From assembly GCA_034435975.1 (NCBI GenBank), contig DAOTWD010000043.1, positions 77,441-141,440 on the forward strand: 64,000 bases of DNA, written 5' to 3'. The notes below the pieces were generated by a model. That model had not been told where the DNA came from. It worked only from the letters and a program-made list of their open reading frames with translations, and ran no database searches. The translations under genes and the position numbers were made by a program. The stretch is from CAKZQX01 sp034435975 (GTDB lineage: Bacteria; Chloroflexota; Chloroflexia; Chloroflexales; Chloroflexaceae). Below, piece after piece: positions 60,168-64,000 of this stretch; within the stretch, counting starts at the first letter, position 1; every line of letters begins with the position of its first letter.

Positions 60168-61976
60168 CTAATCTTTGGGCATCGCCTGAATAGCATGATA
60201 CGCCGGACGCGGACTCCAGTCGCCATTGAGGACACCGAACGAAGCCTGTTCGTGGAGTTCATTGCCCATGGCCCGCCAGGGAACCGCAAAGTTCAATTGC
60301 CACAGGAACATCGCCCCCATCCAGGGCGCATACTCGCGGCGGCCCTTCTGGAAAGCACGCACAATCCACTCGGCCTGGGTATCGAAGTCAATACTATTGC
60401 CATACTCATAGCCTGGCGTGTTGTTGGCTGTTGCCCAGCCAAACTCCGTCATCCAGATCTGGCGGTCACCCATACCGTTTTGCACCATCATGTCCCGAAT
60501 ATCCTCAACACGTCGGAAGTAGAACTCACGACTGTTACGCCAGTTCGGGCCTGGCCCCGGGTTTTCAGGATACATAGTATCGGGTGGGTTGTACTGCCCG
60601 CCTGGATGGACACCAATTGCGTCCACATGGGCACGGAAGCGAGGATTGGTAAACATCTGGCGCGCAAACTCCCGATCGCTGATCGCAATATCGGGCCGAT
60701 TAGTCTCCGTTGATGTCGGCGCACCGCTGACCACAATCGCATAGGGATCGTTGGCCTTAATTGCAATTGAAGCCTCTGCCAGCAAATCGACATAGTACGA
60801 TGCATCCACCACCCGACCACCAACCCCACCATCAATGCTACAGTCGCCACCATTTTCGCAGGCGCGATTCTGCTCGTTCCAGATCTGATAGGCCTGCACG
60901 CGGCCGCGGTAGCGGGCAGCCATCTCGCCCATAAAGGTGGCAAAGGTACTAAAGTGTTCTCGTGCTGGTAGGCCATGGGATCCATTCGGCGTCGCCCACG
61001 AGGGCGAACGTACGATACTGATCAGCAGGTTGACCCCGGCATTGTGGGCATCATTCACAATATTATCCAATTCGGCCCAATAGATCCGCCCGGAGCGATC
61101 ATGATGATCCGACCAGGCAATCTGCTGACGAATCCAGTAAATACCAGCATTCTTCGAGAGAGTCAGAACACGGTTGCGATCCTGCCATCCGCTGCCTTGT
61201 CCAAACAGATGGGCATTAAAGCCATAGATGAACGGGCGGGGCAATGCCTGATCCGGGCCACGGGGCCTGAAGGCATTGTTGCTACTATGCATAGCTGTGC
61301 GATACTCATTGCCCAGCAAGCCGAGCAGAATCTGATAGTTCGGGTCAGCAATTTCAGGATGCCACTCCATACGCTGGCGCTCAAAATACTGTACCCAGTA
61401 AGTCTCGCCCGTAGCCTGGTTGACCTCTTGAAATTGCTCGGAGAGTGGCCGCCCAAAGGTTTCCAGGCCACCATTGTTTAACCAGAAAGTACGGAAGGGC
61501 GCGGGCGAGTTGCGCAACGTGTGCTGTGTCACCTCGTCCCAGGTACCATCGCCGGGATCGGCAACCGGTCGAAATGGCTCTTCATGCTCACGCCCCTGAA
61601 CCATCCGCGTACCCATCAAGCGGCCCAGGATATAAAAGCGATTATCCTGCTGACCGAAATTTTCGGGATGCTCCTCCAGAACTGCTCGTTCAAAATATTG
61701 AACCCGGTAGAACTTACCCGGTTCGGTAAAGCTCTCCTCGATAAACGGCTCAGAAATGGGATAGCCCAGGGTAAACAACGAGTTGGGCGTATTTTTCCAC
61801 TTCTCCAGAAAGTGATTCACTGCCGAATGTCCAGTCTCAGCAAAATAACGGGCCTGGTAGGGGGGAAAAGTGTCTGGAACATTATGATGTTGCGCACTTC
61901 CAGGAGCGGCAGGCCATGCCAGCATTGTAGTAATCATAGCAAGCAGCAGAAATGCGACTAACGCGCGTCTCAACAT
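60168..61976 (-). CDS. Secreted glycoside hydrolase-like protein (clan A), two-domain
   Basis: A 602-residue exported protein. A signal peptide (LVAFLLLAMITTMLAWPAAPGSA) is followed by an N-terminal domain (about residues 40-245). This contains two similar repeats built on YRVQYFERAVLEEHPE and YWVQYFERQRMEWHPE, a motif common in secreted Chloroflexi proteins. The TIM-barrel domain is paralogous to the adjacent lipoprotein, with probable E368 (YQIWNEQN) and E511 (WMTEFGWA). The shared ends HEQASFGxLxGDWSPRPAY confirm the duplication. The N-terminal domain may bind carbohydrate or cell wall. Substrate unknown. Confidence 0.88.
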   Translation of the reverse strand: MLRRALVAFLLLAMITTMLAWPAAPGSAQHHNVPDTFPPYQARYFAETGHSAVNHFLEKWKNTPNSLFTLGYPISEPFIEESFTEPGKFYRVQYFERAVLEEHPENFGQQDNRFYILGRLMGTRMVQGREHEEPFRPVADPGDGTWDEVTQHTLRNSPAPFRTFWLNNGGLETFGRPLSEQFQEVNQATGETYWVQYFERQRMEWHPEIADPNYQILLGLLGNEYRTAMHSSNNAFRPRGPDQALPRPFIYGFNAHLFGQGSGWQDRNRVLTLSKNAGIYWIRQQIAWSDHHDRSGRIYWAELDNIVNDAHNAGVNLLISIVRSPSWATPNGSHGLPAREHFSTFATFMGEMAARYRGRVQAYQIWNEQNRACENGGDCSIDGGVGGRVVDASYYVDLLAEASIAIKANDPYAIVVSGAPTSTETNRPDIAISDREFARQMFTNPRFRAHVDAIGVHPGGQYNPPDTMYPENPGPGPNWRNSREFYFRRVEDIRDMMVQNGMGDRQIWMTEFGWATANNTPGYEYGNSIDFDTQAEWIVRAFQKGRREYAPWMGAMFLWQLNFAVPWRAMGNELHEQASFGVLNGDWSPRPAYHAIQAMPKD

Positions 61977-62383
61977 AGTCGTGTTCTCCTTTGTACATTA
62001 ATACATCTTCGATAAAATCAACCGATCGAACCTACAGTATGGGGTTATGTGCTTCTCTAGCATAGAGTATAGCAGCACTAGGTGATAGCTAGCTGAGGGC
62101 AGTCTGAACCACGGATTACCATTCAATGACGGGGAAAGATAGTGTAGATTACCGAAGGAAGCAATAGACACGAGCATTATTCTATCGCGCTACTTTGTTT
62201 ATATAACAAGGGTTACGCGGTGGCTTGAACCAGACGTCTTTTTAACCCTGGCTGGGCAGATTTGTTTTCACTCCCACTACTCGCTTTCGGCAACCATTAG
62301 GAGTGAAAAAGGCGTTTCTTCCACACTGCTACCGGTAATCCTGGTCAGCAGACGTACACCGCGTATGTCATGTTATATAAGTG
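61977..62383. repeat. Gap with repeat R8, copy v (reverse)
   Basis: R8 core on the minus strand at 62214-62247 (reverse of TTAAAAAGACGTCTGGTTC plus AAGCCACCGCGTAACC). Nothing else identifiable; no gene supported. Confidence 0.45.
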
Positions 62384-62887
62384 CTACAATGCTGTTGCCA
62401 CAAGCTGTAACGCAAGTGCTACAGCTTCAGATGGTGTTGTGGCAGGAAGCACATGCGGATGACCATTGCTGTCATTGCCCAATGACCATGTGTTGAGTCC
62501 AATCACCGGTCGCCCACATTTGCGGGCCAGAGCAATTTCAGACAGGGTGCCATACTCACCGCTGATGGCGATCACTGCATCAGCCGTTTGCACTATTAAC
62601 ACATTGCGCGCATGCCCTATGCCAGTCAAAATAGGAACACGCACAAAGGGATTCGCCAGGCTACGATCGGTACCCGGCAGAATACCGATGGTTAGACCAC
62701 CGCAGGCAACCGCACCCTGGCAAGCAGCTTCCATTACGCCCCCCAGCCCACCACATACCAGAACGGCATTCGCTCTGGCAATATGGCACCCAACTTCTTC
62801 TGCCAGTGCAGCCGTCTGCGGATCACACATACCAGCACCGCACACCGCAATCACTGGTTCTCGCTGTATTTGTGGCAGTTGGGGCAT
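62384..62887 (-). CDS. TIGR00725/LOG-fold protein
   Basis: A 167-residue Rossmann-fold protein of the TIGR00725 group, related to LOG-type lysine decarboxylase-like proteins and to algal molybdenum-cofactor carrier protein. VIAVCGAG opens the nucleotide site, VCGGLGGVMEAACQGA and TIGILPGTD form the phosphate loop, and AVIAISGEYGTLSEIALA is the family's second signature. Moco storage is suggested by the algal relative and is not proved. The ATG at 62887 is preferred because the promoter at 62993-63020 would give a 5' leader of about 100 nt; the frame is open to 62977. Confidence 0.85.
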   Translation of the reverse strand: MPQLPQIQREPVIAVCGAGMCDPQTAALAEEVGCHIARANAVLVCGGLGGVMEAACQGAVACGGLTIGILPGTDRSLANPFVRVPILTGIGHARNVLIVQTADAVIAISGEYGTLSEIALARKCGRPVIGLNTWSLGNDSNGHPHVLPATTPSEAVALALQLVATAL

Positions 62888-62992
62888 CGAGATTGCTGTT
62901 TGAAGGACTTGTCCGTTTGAGGGATTTGTCCGTTGGTTACTTTCTTTGTCTCTAAACGAAAGGCATACATATATCATTTTCTGGCAGCGCCT

Positions 62993-63020
62993 ATTATAGC
63001 GCAGGTAGTTGGAGCGTCAA
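62993..63020 (-). promoter_or_regulatory. Sigma-70-type promoter of the TIGR00725 gene
   Basis: On the minus strand TTGACG (63020-63015), a 16-bp spacer and a perfect TATAAT (62998-62993). The start of transcription would be near 62986, just inside the ATG at 62977 and well upstream of 62887. Confidence 0.6.
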
Positions 63021-63228
63021 GCGTCAGGCTGATCATCTAGCAATCCTACATTCATTCGTTGAGGGCGCGGTGCCAGTGGTATCTTGCCCGGCACTGGCAC
63101 AACACAGATTGCCTCATTCAGCACAGTGCGCGTACAGTTCACTACGACTGTCACGGGATAGTCGCCAGGCCCGGTGCGGCGATCGAGTCGTGGTATCCAG
63201 GCAAGAGCGAGTGTTAGCTGGAATAGTA

Positions 63229-63350
63229 CTCCAACGAGCCTGCATCGCGGCAGGGGTGCGGGAGGGATACGGCCCCGCACCCGTTCCCGGTAATTTCAGA
63301 GGAACGAAGCCGCACTGTGCCTCCCTACCAGGGGATGTCTCGTTGTAGGA
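63229..63350. repeat. Dispersed repeat R1, copy e
   Basis: Left end CTCCAACGAG (63229-63238) and right end GTCTCGTTGTAG (63337-63348) form inverted termini around about 100 bp with a GC-rich internal hairpin. It is the most complete short copy of R1. Confidence 0.65.
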
Positions 63351-63462
63351 ATAGAAACTGAGAGCAGAAGAGAATACTGACAGGAGCAAGAAAGATGGGG
63401 CGGAATATAGTGATGCTTCCTGGTACAATGTTTGTGGAGAATACCGGCAACTGATTGGAACG

Positions 63463-63537
63463 TGGAGCGGGAGACGGGACTCGAACCCGCAACCACCTGC
63501 TTGGGAAGCAGGTGCGCTACCATTGCGCCACTCCCGC
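63463..63537 (-). tRNA. tRNA-Gly (CCC)
   Basis: Acceptor GCGGGAG pairs with CTCCCGC, the anticodon stem CCTGC/GCAGG encloses TTCCCAA with anticodon CCC, and the T arm has GGTTCGAGTCC. The 3' CCA is encoded. Total 75 nt. Confidence 0.95.
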
Positions 63538-63740
63538 ACTACCACGAGTATAGCATTTGTCGCCTATACTGTCAATAGGAATACAGAGATGCAGGTAGTT
63601 GCAGCACCGCTGCACATAGGGAAAACCGAACAGTAGCTCTCCTACACGACGATGTTTCTACCGTCAGGGGAAGACCCGGAGCCATATCAGAAAACGGCTG
63701 CCGACACAGCACGAGCAACCGTTTCCCTAACCCGTGGCAA

Positions 63741-64000
63741 TCAGTAGTACATAACTTTTTGCCGCATCAGTCTAGAGAGACCTGTAATCCGCCGACCATA
63801 CCGGCCACAATGTTTCAGAGCAGTGAGCGCACTGCCAATGCCACCGATAATACCATAGACGATAATGCCGAATAGATAGGCAACAATACCGAAACCAGCC
63901 ATTGCCCCAAAAAAACCTGCGCCCTCTCGGCCACCCGCACCCATACCGATCATTCCACCCACCAGAAGTTGCAGCAGCAAGATCAGGCCACCGATCACCG
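63741..64000 (-). CDS. Small membrane protein, 5' end cut by window
   Basis: At least 86 residues, continuing beyond the right edge. The visible part opens inside a transmembrane helix (GGLILLLQLLVGGMIGMGAG) and has a second one (GFGIVAYLFGIIVYGIIGGIG), then a basic cytoplasmic tail. The GTG at 63998 could be a start, but the sequence looks as if it begins mid-domain. Family not recognised. Confidence 0.6.
   Translation of the reverse strand, partial: VIGGLILLLQLLVGGMIGMGAGGREGAGFFGAMAGFGIVAYLFGIIVYGIIGGIGSALTALKHCGRYGRRITGLSRLMRQKVMYY

Overview
The window looks like chromosome from a filamentous member of the Chloroflexota, most likely class Chloroflexia (Chloroflexales or a close relative). 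This is inferred from gene content rather than any marker gene: an MglA/roadblock/DUF4388 polarity module, a MoaD-MoaE fusion, long multi-domain GAF/PAS histidine kinases, membrane glycosyltransferases with N-terminal beta-sandwich domains, secreted clan-A glycoside hydrolase-like proteins and many short palindromic intergenic repeats. Base composition is close to balanced. No rRNA operon, CRISPR array, prophage or intact transposon was seen.

Layout. 0-13.7 kb: a GT4 glycosyltransferase, an HD hydrolase, a tiny stand-alone histidine-kinase dimerisation-like protein, mutM with a fused moaD-moaE, a photolyase split into two genes with an alpha/beta hydrolase between them, an orphan MoxR ATPase with aroB, a truncated tnpB, moeA, and trxB. 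Two inverted copies of a ~100-bp repeat bracket the tnpB fragment plus moeA. 14-25 kb: a divergent histidine kinase and hsp20, then a plus-strand run with an HTH protein, two roadblock proteins, an MglA-type GTPase, a DUF4388 protein, purH, hisIE and a large REC-GAF-GAF-PAS kinase. 25-31 kb: rimM, khpA, rpsP and ffh (protein synthesis and export), a HIT/GalT-like protein, a Crp/Fnr regulator and a PspC protein.

31-42 kb: a minus-strand envelope glycan/glycolipid cluster (GT87, epimerase, GT-C-like, GT2, then acyltransferase and SDR), interrupted by a GC-rich minisatellite and headed by a Doc/AbrB-like toxin-antitoxin pair directly behind lysS. 42-53 kb: an orphan UgpC/MsmX-like ABC ATPase, amt, tRNA-Gln and tRNA-Leu, a divergent GT2, a helical protein, a CPA2 antiporter, yebC and ruvC. 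53-64 kb: a repeat-dense non-coding patch, a large secreted CLCA-like metallopeptidase, a VapBC-like pair, two paralogous secreted glycoside hydrolase-like proteins, a TIGR00725-type protein, tRNA-Gly and the end of a membrane protein.

The most notable signals are: (1) the split photolyase, whose FAD-domain protein carries four cysteines spaced like those of iron-sulfur bacterial cryptochromes/photolyases; (2) a Doc toxin with a destroyed Fic motif embedded behind lysS; (3) a CLCA-type metallopeptidase; (4) the repeat-flanked tnpB-moeA segment; and (5) at least five dispersed repeat families that fill most of the longer intergenic gaps. All identifications are from reading the sequence; no database search was run.
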